A stretch of DNA of 64,000 nucleotides from Escarpia spicata (taxonomy: Eukaryota > Annelida > Polychaeta > Sabellida > Siboglinidae): contig OZ023214.1 in assembly GCA_963995525.1 (NCBI GenBank), forward strand, positions 15,542,967-15,606,966, written 5' to 3'. Positions within the stretch are counted from its first letter, which is position 1, and the number at the start of each line of letters is the position of its first letter. Of this stretch, positions 38,217-50,700 are shown piece by piece. Under the pieces are notes generated by a model, which saw only the letters and a program-made list of their open reading frames with translations, was not told the DNA's origin and made no database searches. Both the position numbers and the translations under genes were made by a program.

Positions 38217-38614
38217 AGTTCTAGTTGTTTCCAGCACTCGGCAATGTTCTATTAACTGACTAGTCTGTATATAGTTTCTAGTTGTTTCCAGCACTCGGCA
38301 ACGTTCTATTAACTGACTAGTCTGTATATATTGTGGTTACAATGTTATGATCTTATGAGGTCTCATTCAACTAGCCAGCCTTTTTCAGAACATTATCGCC
38401 AAGCCGACCTTTCTGTGCTGGCACTGAGGGTGGTCACTGCCAGGGTGCTTGTCGTTCTCAGTGGTTCTTTTACGTCCCAAAATAGACGGGACCGACATTA
38501 ACGTGATCTCCGAGTCACGAGGGATACACAGTTCCCTATGTGGAGAGCCAGGTTTTTACACCAAATATACCATACCAGCCCGGTCCGGGTATTGAACTCG
38601 GGGCGCACCCCCAT
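38217..38614 (-). mobile_element. tRNA-derived SINE, copy 1
   Basis: On the minus strand it begins near 38614 with a pol III B-box-like GAGTTCAATACCC. The body (AGCCAGG..., ACGTAAAAGAACCACTGAG, GCCAGCACAG) and tail (TTAATAGAACGTTGCCGAGT) match the copy at 47315-47690. The tail module is present twice (38217-38275 and 38276-38333). Confidence 0.82.
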
Positions 38615-38770
38615 ATTGTGGTTACAATGTTATGATCTTACAAGGTCTCATTCAACTAGTTAGCCTTTTTCAGAACATTATCGCCAAGCCGACCTTTCTA
38701 TGCTGGCACTGAGGGTGGTCACTGCCAGGGTGCTTGTCGTCCCCAGTGGTTCTTTTACGTCCCATATTGA
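38614..38770 (-). mobile_element. tRNA-derived SINE, truncated copy 2
   Basis: A second partial copy of the same SINE directly next to copy 1 and in the same orientation. It carries only the central body and lacks the tRNA-like head. Confidence 0.8.
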
Positions 38771-39239
38771 GACAAAACTCAAAACCTACTCAAATTGTAG
38801 TGGTATTTATTTCCTAGGAAATAAACACAAAACACTTGTGTGTCGTGACTTCCATGACAAATCATTGTGACTTTCATGACAGACCTTGAGGTAGATTTCC
38901 TAACTACATTAAAGCACTTATATTATACATTAGGCCAGCCCTAGTTAGTTTAGTACTAGGAGATTTATAAACAAAGGATTTTTTCTAAACTATATATTTC
39001 CCTGAAATAAAACAAAATACCGTATTCGTTCAAATTGTTGGCAATGTCGGGAATCTGTAATGCAATGTCCTCTCCCCGATATCAAATTACTGCGACAGTT
39101 GATGATTTTTTTTACATTACATTTTTTTACACATATCTGGAGACTGCATCATTCTTGTATCCTCTTGACCACACGTGAATATATAAATAGCTTGGTAACA
39201 CTATACAACCTACATTAATAATACTAAACACGCCATTTT

Positions 39240-40572
39240 GATCAGGTACTCTCGCGAGTTTTTGTTTACACTTCGGCACACCACTACACCCGACCTGAAA
39301 CTGCCTCTTATTGAATTTACTGAGACCGTTGGGAACAACGACAGGAAGAATAAGAAGAAGAAGAGAGGTTCTAGAGGAGGTGTGAGAGAAAGACTAAAAA
39401 GGCGTGGCAGTAGACACCCTCTCCCCACCATCACTCTCTCGAATATAAGATCGCTACAAAACAAGATGGACGAACTTTTGGCCTTGACCCAGTTTGATGG
39501 TGACTTTCGTCGCTGTAACCTGATGTGTTTTACGGAAACCTGGCTAAATGAGAACGTTGATGAAAATTGTGTTTCTCTTCCTGGCTACAGTATGATTCGA
39601 GCGGACAGAGACAGCAGCAAGGCCCAGAAGAGGGTGGGTGGGGGTGTCTGCATGTATGTCAGTGACAAGTGGGCTAAACAGTACCATGTGCGGGAGCGAG
39701 TGTGTACTCGAGATTATGAACTGCTGCACGTGTCATTCCGTCCTCATTACTTACCTCGTGAATTCGGCCATCATCATCTTCCAACCCTCCAGCAGTATGT
39801 GTTGTGCCCCACCCGTCTCAATCGGACTATTGACTTGTGCTTTGGAAATATAGAGAACGCTTACAAGTCTGTGTGTAGGCCACCACTTGGCCGCTCTGAT
39901 CATAACGTTGTGCATTTGCTGCCGAAGTACAGACAAAAGCTGAAGACAAAAACAACTAGAACTCGTGTTTCTCAACACTGGACACGTGAAAGCATGGAGG
40001 AATTACGAGGTTGCTTTGAAGCAACAGAGTGGGATGTTTTTACGAACAGCTGCTCTGACCCCTCTGAACTTGCGGACACTGTGTCGTCTTATGTCTTTCT
40101 GCAGGGAAAGAAGGATGAATATCGTGAGAAAGAAAAGGAATTTAGAAGGCTTGCTAGGATTGCTAAACTTGAATTCAAGAACAAAGTTGAGGGAAAATTT
40201 CGGACTGGTAATGCTAGGGAGGCATGGAATGGACTCAAAACTATGATGGGTAAGCAACAAATCAAGCAACCGGTGTACCATACTGGTGATCCCGTTACTG
40301 CAGCAAATGAACTTAACCGTTTTTATGCTCGGTTTGATGTTAATGATTTTCGTGGTCAATGTACATCTCTGTGCCAGACTGTTGTACCGGAACACATTGA
40401 ACTCTCTGAGGATGAGGTAGTGAAAACTTTCTCCAGATTGAACGCACACAAAGCTTCAGGCCCTGATGGAGTGAAAAACAAAGTCTTAAAGACTTGTGCG
40501 GCTCAGCTGGGGAGAATTTTCACTACCATATTCCAGGCTCTGCTAAACTCTCATACTGTACCCCTGGCATGA
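39240..40572 (+). mobile_element. LINE with internally deleted endonuclease and truncated reverse transcriptase
   Basis: One open frame of 444 codons. It starts with a basic region (NKKKKRGSRGG), then APE endonuclease blocks: ITLSNIRSLQNKMDEL, CFTETWLNE, IRADRDSSKAQKRVGGGVC. The segment between HVSFRPHY and TRLNRTIDLCFGN is missing (roughly 100 residues), so the catalytic core is incomplete; GRSDHNVV is kept. It then reads through the linker into LNAHKASGPDGVKNKVLK, the start of the reverse transcriptase, and stops at 40570. CR1/Rex1-like. It cannot be active by itself. Confidence 0.85.
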
Positions 40573-40791
40573 AAAACCTGGAATGGCTGACAGTGTTATT
40601 TTTAATATTGTCAGTGACGTGTTTAAAATGTTGTTTTGATTTTTAAAAATGCTGCCACCACATCCTATTGAGAAACTCAATGCTACCACCTATTGTCATG
40701 ATGGGGAATTAGCTCTCACGCATATTTCCAGACACAGCTCTGTTGTTTAAGCTGGTGTGTGTATTTGCAGAGGCGGTACACACATAATTTG

Positions 40792-41212
40792 GCATTTGTG
40801 TCGAATCCGGACTCCTCTCGATTTCTTTGTTATAACTTGACTTGTTTAAATTTGATATCTCAGGCTCAATAGGTAAATTAAATCATTCAACATCATCCCA
40901 TGCATATTTATAATTATAACGAAAATATTGTGTCATAACGTGTGTTTTGAAGCCTAAGTAGCAACCCGGTTTGTGCTAGTCTGCGCCGCTATGGTTGTGC
41001 GTTACCGCATCGCGCGCGTGAAATAAGCAATATAGCAGCGTATGTTGATGCTATTTTTGCCTCAAAAGTGTACTAAGACGCAATATTCTGAAATGTAATT
41101 AAGCATGGGATAATATTGAATGATGGAACTAACGCACTGAGGTATCAAAGTTAGGCAATTTAGTCAAGTTATAACAGCAAAATCGAGGTGGGTCCGGATT
41201 CGACACAAGTGC
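40792..41212. mobile_element. MITE with terminal inverted repeats of about 110 bp, copy 2
   Basis: It starts GCATTTGTGTCGAATCCGGA and ends TCCGGATTCGACACAAGTGC. The inverted similarity continues for about 110 bp on each side with scattered mismatches. The interior (GGTTTGTGCTAGTCTGC) matches the copy at 975-1385. It lies about 220 bp after the deleted LINE. Confidence 0.88.
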
Positions 41213-41887
41213 CCATAATGTTATTAATAATATGGTTTCTGTCTAACAAGGGAAACTATCATACACATTCTTTAAGAACTGAACATTTTTACCTCTGAAA
41301 ATGTTTTTTGTAACAATAAAATAAAAAGTATAAATTTATAATCTAAATGTTTATAAAGGCCAAACAAAAATAATTTGCAGTTTCTCATGACCATGCTGTG
41401 TGTGTGCGCATTTAAAAAAAAACTATTTAATATAATACATGTTCCAGCGCAATAATTAAATAAATAATAACTTTGACATGTCTATGTCAGATTCCCATCT
41501 AGAATCAGGCAAAGGTAATTTGTTTATGGGTTTGCCACTTCTAAAAAGTACTCCATCAGTACGTGAACAACAAAAATTGTACTCCTATTAAAGTGACACA
41601 GTTCTGATGAGAATAAAGCAGGAATTATTTCATATGGCCTCAGTACTAAGAAAGGGGAAACGGCAGAAATGAAAAGTAATTGTTATTGTAATTATTTATG
41701 TATTATCAGTGTATTTTATTAACATTTCAGTGATCTCTGTTTCAGTTTGCTAGTGGGATTTGAGCCGATCAAGTGGAAGGATCACATATTGACATCATCA
41801 ACCTGGTAGCAACAATGGCAGTTGCATCGCAATGCTCGTCTTACTTGCTGAAAAGGACAGTGCTGACTCGTTTCGGGTGATCACCCT
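41213..41887. other. Upstream region of the C/EBP-gamma-like gene
   Basis: AT-rich, no gene. A possible splice acceptor (CTCTGTTTCAG) ends at about 41746. That would fit a 5' UTR intron like the one in vertebrate CEBPG. Not certain. Confidence 0.4.
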
Positions 41888-42316
41888 TTGTTTTGTTTGA
41901 TTGTGCAAGCAAAACAAAACATGCCGGCATCAAAGGCAAGGTCAGTCAAAACCAGTCCAACTGGTAAAAACAGAACATGCATGGAAGCAGACACTGAAGA
42001 CTATCTGAACAAGCGGGAACGGAACAATGTGTCGGTGAAGAAAAGCCGCCAGAAAAGTCGATCGCGTGCATGGGAAATGAAAGATCGAGTTGAAAAGCTG
42101 CGCGTGGAGAATGTCGATTTGGAACACAAGGTGGCACTTTTGTCAAAAGAACTGGGCATTCTGAAGGAGTTGTTCATCGCGCATGCTGGCGGTGCGACTG
42201 AAGGGCAGCATTCTGTGACAAACATTCCTGCCACTTCCTCCAACACGGGTGAGAATGTTATCAGCGTAGTCGTCAACAAAGACCATGAATATTCTGCTCC
42301 GACTGAGAAGAAATGA
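41888..42316 (+). CDS. CEBPG: C/EBP-gamma-like bZIP protein
   Basis: A short intronless frame of 142 codons, or 131 from the Met at 41921, which I prefer (MPASKARS, like the Ser/Lys-rich lead of vertebrate CEBPG). The bZIP follows: DYLNKRERNNVSVKKSRQKS, then a zipper with four Leu seven apart and LLSKELGILKELFIAHAGG, matching human LLTKELSVLKDLFLEHAHN. VKKSR rather than VRKSR and the short activator-free N-terminus point to the gamma type. Gamma proteins heterodimerise with other C/EBP and ATF4-type partners and are usually modulators. The gene is divergent from the C/EBP gene 5 kb away. AATAAA at 42959-42964 may end the transcript. Confidence 0.92.
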   Translation: MFCLIVQAKQNMPASKARSVKTSPTGKNRTCMEADTEDYLNKRERNNVSVKKSRQKSRSRAWEMKDRVEKLRVENVDLEHKVALLSKELGILKELFIAHAGGATEGQHSVTNIPATSSNTGENVISVVVNKDHEYSAPTEKK

Positions 42317-44747
42317 ACTTCTTGTGTGTCTCAGGACAGATTGTATGTAACTACCTGCAAGTGTTGTTGTTTTACTTCCTGTGTCCGTCACACGAAGAGC
42401 CCACCCATCAAATGTACCAGACAGCAGCAGAGAACGTGTACATCAGTTGGATAACGTCTGTGTCTGCCTCTTAGAATAGATTTGTGAAGAAAGGCTGTTA
42501 TATTTATTAGTAAGTCTGCTTTTCTGAGTAATATGCCAGTAACATATGCGTGAAGACAAGTTGCCAGAAAATCACTTAACTAGTTTTTTTTTGTGTAACT
42601 AGTTACTATGGTTTCTGGCAACTTGTTTTCAACAATTCCCACTTAAAGTTAAAATATTGAATGTGAGTTACACCTTATGGTTGTCAACAATATAAAATGC
42701 GACTCCTCACACTGCAATTAATTAGCTTTATATTTATTAGGAATAGTTTGTTCAAGACTGTTTTCAGTGATCTACAGTTATAAAACTGGCATGATGTCTC
42801 GGCATTATTAGAATAAGTTTTATGTTGGGCTGCATCGTTGTATGGTGATAACACTCACATAACTATACCCTTTTACATCATTATTAATAGTATCAATAAT
42901 ATCAATCATACTAATATGTATTTTTATAGTTATACCAACCAGATACAGTGTACTATAAAATAAATTGTAAGTACAAACTGTCCATTCAGGCATTTTATTT
43001 GACTACTACATGCTTTTAGTGAAATTTAGTGTACATAATATTTATTCAGATGTTACGATTAACGGAAATTGAAATAGTTATATATAGTAAACTTGTAGTA
43101 CAAGTGGATGTCGTTCACGATACCAATTATATATTACTACATATGTACCTGTAATTATAATTTTTGTAACAAATTTATTTGAAATGGTTTACTTCAGTCT
43201 TCTTGTTCCTCCTGGTTCCCTGTTGAACAGGGGTGGATTTAGGTTCTGTATTGTCATACGGCTCTCCGATATTGCCCTCCACTGCTTTTAATCAGGAGCA
43301 CTCCTCTCCATCTTTCATCTTCCCCATCTTTCTGAAATCCCTCTTTCAATATTGAACATAATATTATACTGAGATGATTTACGTAATTGCCCCACAAACT
43401 AGTTAGTTACCTGTGAATATACAGTGTCATGAATGGAATGTATTTTTTATAAACATTTCATGTGATCTATAAGAATCTGTTTTCATTGTTATACAGTAAG
43501 AATATGAATAACAGGTGTTAGTTAACTTGAAATGCTTATCCACAGAACGTGTTGTTTGTAATTCGTATGTCTCAATATGTATCATGTTTTATGTTGCACT
43601 TAGTCAACAGATAGAAAAAGCTGTTATTTCATAAGCCAGTATTACAATAGTGTGGCACATGTAAATAAAATACATATTGCTGTGACCTCCACAGCTACCA
43701 ACTCGATGACAGAGAACAACTGGTGTTAATTGTGTGACTTGGTTGTATAATGAGGTCTAAATGGCTCAGTGATGTGTCGTACAACCTCTCCTGAGCAAGT
43801 CCGACTGTACCTTCTTGTGGTGACCCTGTTGCACCAGAGTCTCATGACAAGGGAACGGTTGTATGATGCGTTTTGTGGATAGATGCTTCATTTGCTGAAC
43901 ACTGTTACTTCTGTGAAATGTTCGTGTATATGCAAGTTCTTTTTAAGGCATAATTTTCCTGAATGACAATAACCAATCGCTTGAGATTGTTGTGTATATT
44001 GAGATACATTAAATATGTAAACCTGTACTGTGATTGTGTATGTTTATGCAACCATGTCGCCAAGTCTTGTTTCTGGAAGTGACCATGGATCTTATTTTAT
44101 ATAGTAACTTGTAAGTGTTTGCCCTGAAATTTCAAGATTTGTTTAATTCCAACATCTTGAAAAAGTATTCTGTTCCGAGCTGTATTGAAGTATTGAATTT
44201 TGTTACCCACATTTATGGTACAATATCACAAGAGAATATTTGTGAGAAACCCATGAAAATTAAATTTCTGGCTCCAAACAAAGATAATTTGTCTTGCTCT
44301 TGTTCTTTGGAAATTAATTAAGACAAAAGCTAACTCCTGAAATCTATATTATGGTCACTCAAAAAGTATGTTATGGAGCGTAAACAAAATATGCAGCATA
44401 AAAATGAAGGCAGTAAATTAATTTCTGGTTTGCCAAATTTGTTTTTAAAAGTATTGACAAAATATGTTATTTCATAATCAGTATTTGCTTATATCATTCC
44501 AAATTAATTATAATACAAGTATAATAACCTGTTCCTTGTGCCAGCCAATCCAGAATAAATAGTTACAGGCATCCCAGTAGGCATCGCCTCTGTACAATAC
44601 CTAATTACCTTTTAATCGATAGGTAGCGCTGCGTGGATACGTTACGTATTCTTTTTATGTCCTTAAATGTTGTGTATGACAGCAATTTGGTAGGAGGTTT
44701 AGACGTGTGCCAAAAGTTTATTTTAACAGGTGGACAACATTTGAAAA
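42317..44747. other. Intergenic, C/EBP-gamma to LENG1
   Basis: AT-rich sequence with the C/EBP-gamma-like 3' UTR (AATAAA at 42959-42964 and again near 43670) and the LENG1 promoter region. I see no gene or clear repeat. Confidence 0.55.
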
Positions 44748-44770
44748 ATGAATATTCTACCAAAAAAGAG
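44748..44770 (+). CDS. LENG1: LENG1 exon 1 (23-nt coding start)
   Basis: ATG plus six codons and two bases (MNILPKK, then AG), donor GTAATT. It joins exon 2, whose first base completes Ser. Human LENG1 begins with the same eight residues, so this tiny exon is secure although 3.2 kb from the next. Confidence 0.9.
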
Positions 44771-47700
44771 GTAATTTGCGAGATTATGTTGAGCGATAAT
44801 ATAAGATAGTTCAACATTGTAAGCTTGTACATACATAAAACGAATGGCCTACATAAAATATAAATACAGGGTACATTAAATACATATAAATAATAAAACA
44901 ATAATAGAATAATACGAACAATAAGGACATAAAAATCACACAATATCAACATCAAATATACCAGGCAAACATCCGTTATACATAGTCTCGGTCATAGCCG
45001 TAGAAATGTCTTTGGATGAGGATCTAAAAAATACTAAATGGTTCAGCTCCTGAATATATATCACAAGTTGGATCACTTAAATACAATGTGTTGAAAGTAG
45101 TCCTACATCTATTCAAAACACAGTGTTTTCTAATGTTGATTCTGCTATTGGAAACTCTAAAACTAAAAAGGGATGTAGTTTCGTAAAGGTCGTGAAGGAC
45201 AGTGAAATTGGATAGCCCCTACCAGATACGACGAATCTAGTGCATACACTTGTGTAAAAACATAAGATCTGCAACTTGCCTACAATTTTGAAGGGAAGGT
45301 AGTCTAAAATGATGGCAAAGCTCAGGATAACTGTCAGAGGAGTACTGTATTTTAGATTTGTAACATATTTAATGATTTTTTTAAAAACTTGTTCGATTTT
45401 GTCATTAAACGTATGTTGCCAGGGATACCAGATAACACTGCAATACTGGCTTCTGACTAGAGATATATACAAGGATCGCAAAGCCTGTACATCGGTAAAT
45501 GTTGTGCAAACGCGCTTAATAAAACTACTCATCTTAAAAGCTTTACAAACACAACGATTAATATGATCTTTAAAAGTCAAACTGTCGGTCAATGTGATAC
45601 CGAGATCTGTGACAGTGGTGATCTTGGGCAGAGACTGGCTTAAAATTGTGTAGTCATAGGATATACGCTTCTTTTTGTGAATGACATTATGCAGCATTTC
45701 TCAACGTTAAGTTTAAGGTGCCATATCTCACACCAAAGACATACACTGTCCACATCCTTCTGCACCAACTGACAGTCGGTCACCGATGTAATATCTTTAA
45801 ACAATTTGGAATCATCAGCATAAAATGACATTTCACATGAATCAACATGATTAGTGAGATCGTTAATATACAAGATAAACAGAAGTGATCCAATTTGTGA
45901 ACCTTGTGGTACACCAGACAACACTGGCTTCCAGTCAGATGTTTTGCCTTCGAGGACCACGCATTGTTTTCGGTTGACAAGGTAGGACTGCAACCACTCT
46001 ACGCATTGCCCGGAATAGCCATATGATCTAAGCTTGTGAATTAACAATGGGTGGCATACTGAATCAAAGGCTTTACTGAAATCCAAATAAACAGAATCAT
46101 TAGATACTGTACTTCTACACCTCACAAATGTGCACCTACACTAGCCATAGGTGCACAGTCTATATATGTAATTAATGCTACACTAGCCATAGGTGCTCAG
46201 TCTATATATGTAATTAATGCTACACTAGCCATAGGTGCACAGTCTATATATGTAATTAATGCTACACTAGCCATAGGTGCACAGTCTATATATGTAATTA
46301 ATGCTACACTAGCCATAGGTGCTCAGTCTATATATGTAATTAATGCTACACTAGCCATAGGTGCACAGTCTATATATGTAATTAATGCTACACTAGCCAT
46401 AGGTGCACAGTCTATATATGTAATTAATGCTACACTAGCCATAGGTGCACAGTCTATATATGTAATTAATGCTACACTAGCCATAGGTGCACAGTCTATA
46501 TATGTAATAAATGCTACACTAGCCATAGGTGCACAGTCTATATATGTAATAAATGCTACACTAGCCATAAGGTGCACAGTCTATATATGTAATAAATGCT
46601 ACACTAGCCATAGGTGCACAGTCTATATATGTAATTAATGCTACACTAGCCATAGATGCACCGTCTATATATGTAATTAATACACTAGCCATAGGTGCAC
46701 AGTCTATATATGTAATTAATGCTACACTAGCCATAGGTGCACCGTCTATATATGTAATTAATGCTACACTAGCTATAGGTACACAGTCTATATATGTAAT
46801 TAATGCTACACTAGCCATAGATGCACAGTCTATATATGTAATTAATGCTACACTAGCCATAGGTGCACAGTCTATATATGTAATTAATGCTACACTAGCC
46901 ATAGATGCACCGTCTATATATGTAATTAATACACTAGCCATAGGTGCACAGTCTATATATGTAATTAATGCTACACTAGCCATAGGTGCACCGTCTATAT
47001 ATGTAATTAATGCTACACTAGCTATAGGTACACAGTCTATATATGTAATTAATGCTAGACTAGCCATAGGTACACAGTCTATATATGTAATTAATGCTAC
47101 ACTAGCCATAGGTGCACAGTCTATATATGTAATTAATGCTACACTAGCCATAGGTGCACAGTCTATATATGTAATTAATGCTACACTAGCCATAGATGCA
47201 CAGTCTATATATGTAATTAATGCTACATTAGCCATAGGTACACAGTCTATATATGCTTATATCATTAGGCTTTAGACTTAGTGGGTTGGTAAATAATTTA
47301 TACCAGTCAAATAAAAGGGAGCACGGCTAGTGTAGTGATTACCACATCCGCCTGGCATGCCAGTGTTCTGAGTTTGAAACCCAGACCGGGCAGGCATGAT
47401 ATTTGGTGTAAAAACCTGGCTCTCAACATTGGGTATTCCTCATGACTCGGGGATCACGTTAATGTAGATCCCGTCTCAATTTTGGATGTAAAATAACCAT
47501 TGAGGACGACAGGCACCCTGGCAGTGACCACCCTCAGTGCCAGCATGTAAAAGTTTGTCTGGCGATAATGTTCTGAAAAAGGCTGACAAGTTGGTTGAGA
47601 CCTCATAAGACCATTACATTGTAACCACAATAATATAGACTAGTCAGTTAATAGAACGTTGCCGAGCACTGGAAACAACTAGAACTAAAAGATGAGTTGA

Positions 47701-50700
47701 TTCAATGGTCTCAGATTGTTCAAGTGCATGAACAATTGTTACTTTTTGTAATATCAGTAATGGTGGTAATATGGTTATTGTTACATAACATAGTCTATTA
47801 AATATAATTCTGCTTGACATTACAGAATTGCGATATCATACAACTTGTCAACAATGAAATACCGTTAATTAACCAGTTGTTTTAACACATTGTAGTCATT
47901 CATCGCTGATGTGCATTTGTTTGATAGCTGGCATGTTCGTACAAAAGCCAACATTGAACGTGTGCGGCGAGATGAAGCCCAGGCAGCAGAAGAAGAAAAA
48001 GAACGTCAGCGCAAAATTGCCTTGGCTGTAAGTTCGGAGGCTGACGTCTTCGAGCCTTGATTTTCTGTTTATTTTCTGTATAATGTTAAACATTTATTTT
48101 CTGTAGGTGCTCTTTGAAAACAACAATCACTGAATTAATGACAGCTCTTGCTTGTTAGACACACTAGTCACAAACAGACACATTCTATAATTATAAACCA
48201 GAATTTGAGGAATATATCATGACATCCACCAACTTACAAAAAAGACCCGTTTTAGGACTTACCAATTAGAAAATCACCTGCTCTGTTGTACTAATTTTTC
48301 AGATATATGATGACTGATAACTGCTATAAACATAACTAAAATCTGCCACATTATAAAATTTATATTGAACTATAGTATTGATTGACAAGTTTGTCAATCA
48401 GCCACACACACACACACACATGCACACGCATGTACGCACTCACTCACAAACATACACACACACATACACTCGCACATCACACACATGCACCACACATACA
48501 TACATACATGCGCACGAGCACACACACAGACATATGCACTCACACATACACACACATACATACACACACATACATACACACACATACATACACACACATA
48601 CACTATACACATTGAAAAATTGCCCAATTTGCAGGAATCAGAAGCACGGACAGATCTGCTTCGAGAGAGATCTCGGAAGAGAAAGCGAACTGCATCTGAT
48701 ACAGAGATAACATCAATTGACTTAACCTCAAATGATGCGTCATGTGTCAGTCTCACTGGAGAAAACAAGCACATCAACTTCTTTCAAGATTTGGAAGATG
48801 GGGTTTGTATTAATTATGACAAGAATAATTGATCTGTTCACATATAATAGTTAGGAAAGAACTTTGAATATGTGTTACTCTGTGTTAGCATACTGACATT
48901 GGTGTTTTGACTTGGCGTACATTTTGTATTGATCTACAATGTTAATGTTTCTAGCGAAAAGTTTGGTTTGATAAATTTACAACTGTAATAATAGCACCCT
49001 AGAAAAAACGAAATCCAGAAATGTTGTCATGATTTTAATATTACAATTATGATAACAACACCGGAACAAAATATTAAATCCAGATATCATGTTGTGATAG
49101 TAATATAATTATACTTATGATAACATCCCAGTTAAATATTTAATCCAAAAATGTTGTTGCTAGTATTCACTACACTATATTTCGTAGTGAACTTTATTAA
49201 TTATTTACTATAATGTTCAAACACTATTGATTTAAGATATGGTCATTGCAAGACGTTCATTGGAATGTGATTATATTGAGTATCCATATGGTATCAATAA
49301 TTCAACCATCTCATCATTGATCCTTTGTGTCTTGAATCAAACAAAGTGGACAAGCAATTTTATTTAAGGAAAAAGCTGAATGCACATTGTCACAGAAATG
49401 TTTTTTTAAATAATAGAAGTAGCCCGAGAAATGTCAACAATTTGCCACGATGTTGTAGAAAAAAGGAAAAGGCACAAATGCGGAGTATGAACAAGAGAAG
49501 AAAGACGAGAAAGAAAAACAGGAACGTGCCATTGGACTTCTGACATATCTCGGACAAAGTGCGGTTGAGGCTCAGGGTAGGTGTTACATTAGTATTAGAA
49601 TGTATACCAGTATTTCATCATTTTCCTTTACTTGTATATTTACCTCTCGTGCCTTGTGATGCGACATAAGGCTCAACAACTTGTTTTCTAATTCCATAGA
49701 AGAAAGCCCTTTATCTATCTATCACTATGATAATTTCATTTTTGGGAGAATTCAAATAATGTAACGAAGACCATCCGGTCTCTGCAGAATATTAACTGTA
49801 CCCATGACGTTATATTGACTTGTTTTCTAATTCCCTAGAAGTAATGTTATCTTGAGAAAGCCCTTTATCTATCTATCACTATGATAATTTCATTTTTTTC
49901 CATCCGGTCTCTGCAGAATATTAACTGTACCCATGTTGTACCCATGTTGTACCCATGTTATATTGACGTTTGTGGAAGTTGTTCTTATACTGCTTTTTAA
50001 TTCTTGATTTAATTTTGAGGTTAAATGTTTCAATTTTGATTATGATGATTATTGCTACCGAATGAGTCAGATATTTGATGTTGTCACCTAAATCGACCTG
50101 TTCTGTCTTGTGCAAATGTTAATTATTACTCACGTTCACTGTGTTTGGATACATCAACAATTATTGGTGGTTGACAGCTGAGAAGCCATGGTATTTTAAG
50201 CCGCCAGAGAAAAAATGTCACAAAACTGAAGAAGATAATAGCACGAGCACTGCGGACAAGAAGAAGTGAGTTCACTATTAATACACATACATTCAAAATA
50301 GTTTTGCATTATATGAGATTATGAGTATTTGAAGCTTTGAAGCACAAAGGCAGCCTTCATTTCTCAACTTGCTTAGCAAAGTTACAAAATTCAGTTATAT
50401 ATCAAGCTAAGCGACGCAATTAAATGAACTTATAGCATAAAACAACTGAACAAAGTGTGTGTGAAAGACTTGTTTAGTGTATTTACTCTGCAAACAGACC
50501 AAGTCTGTTTTATGTCTTGTCACTCGTCGTGTAAAAATGGATCGATGTATTGTGGAAGATAATGCTGTAAACTGGAGATAAGCAGCCACTGACTGGACGT
50601 TATGCTTATACAGTGCAGGGATAGGTCACTGAGTTACTGTGACTAGATCCGCAAATGTTGGATTCCTGCAGTTGCACACAAGGAGACAAGTATTCATGCC

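Noticed and set aside
46323..47235. Open frames with repeated [14 protein letters not shown]
   Set aside because: Artefact of the 42-bp tandem repeat in LENG1 intron 1.
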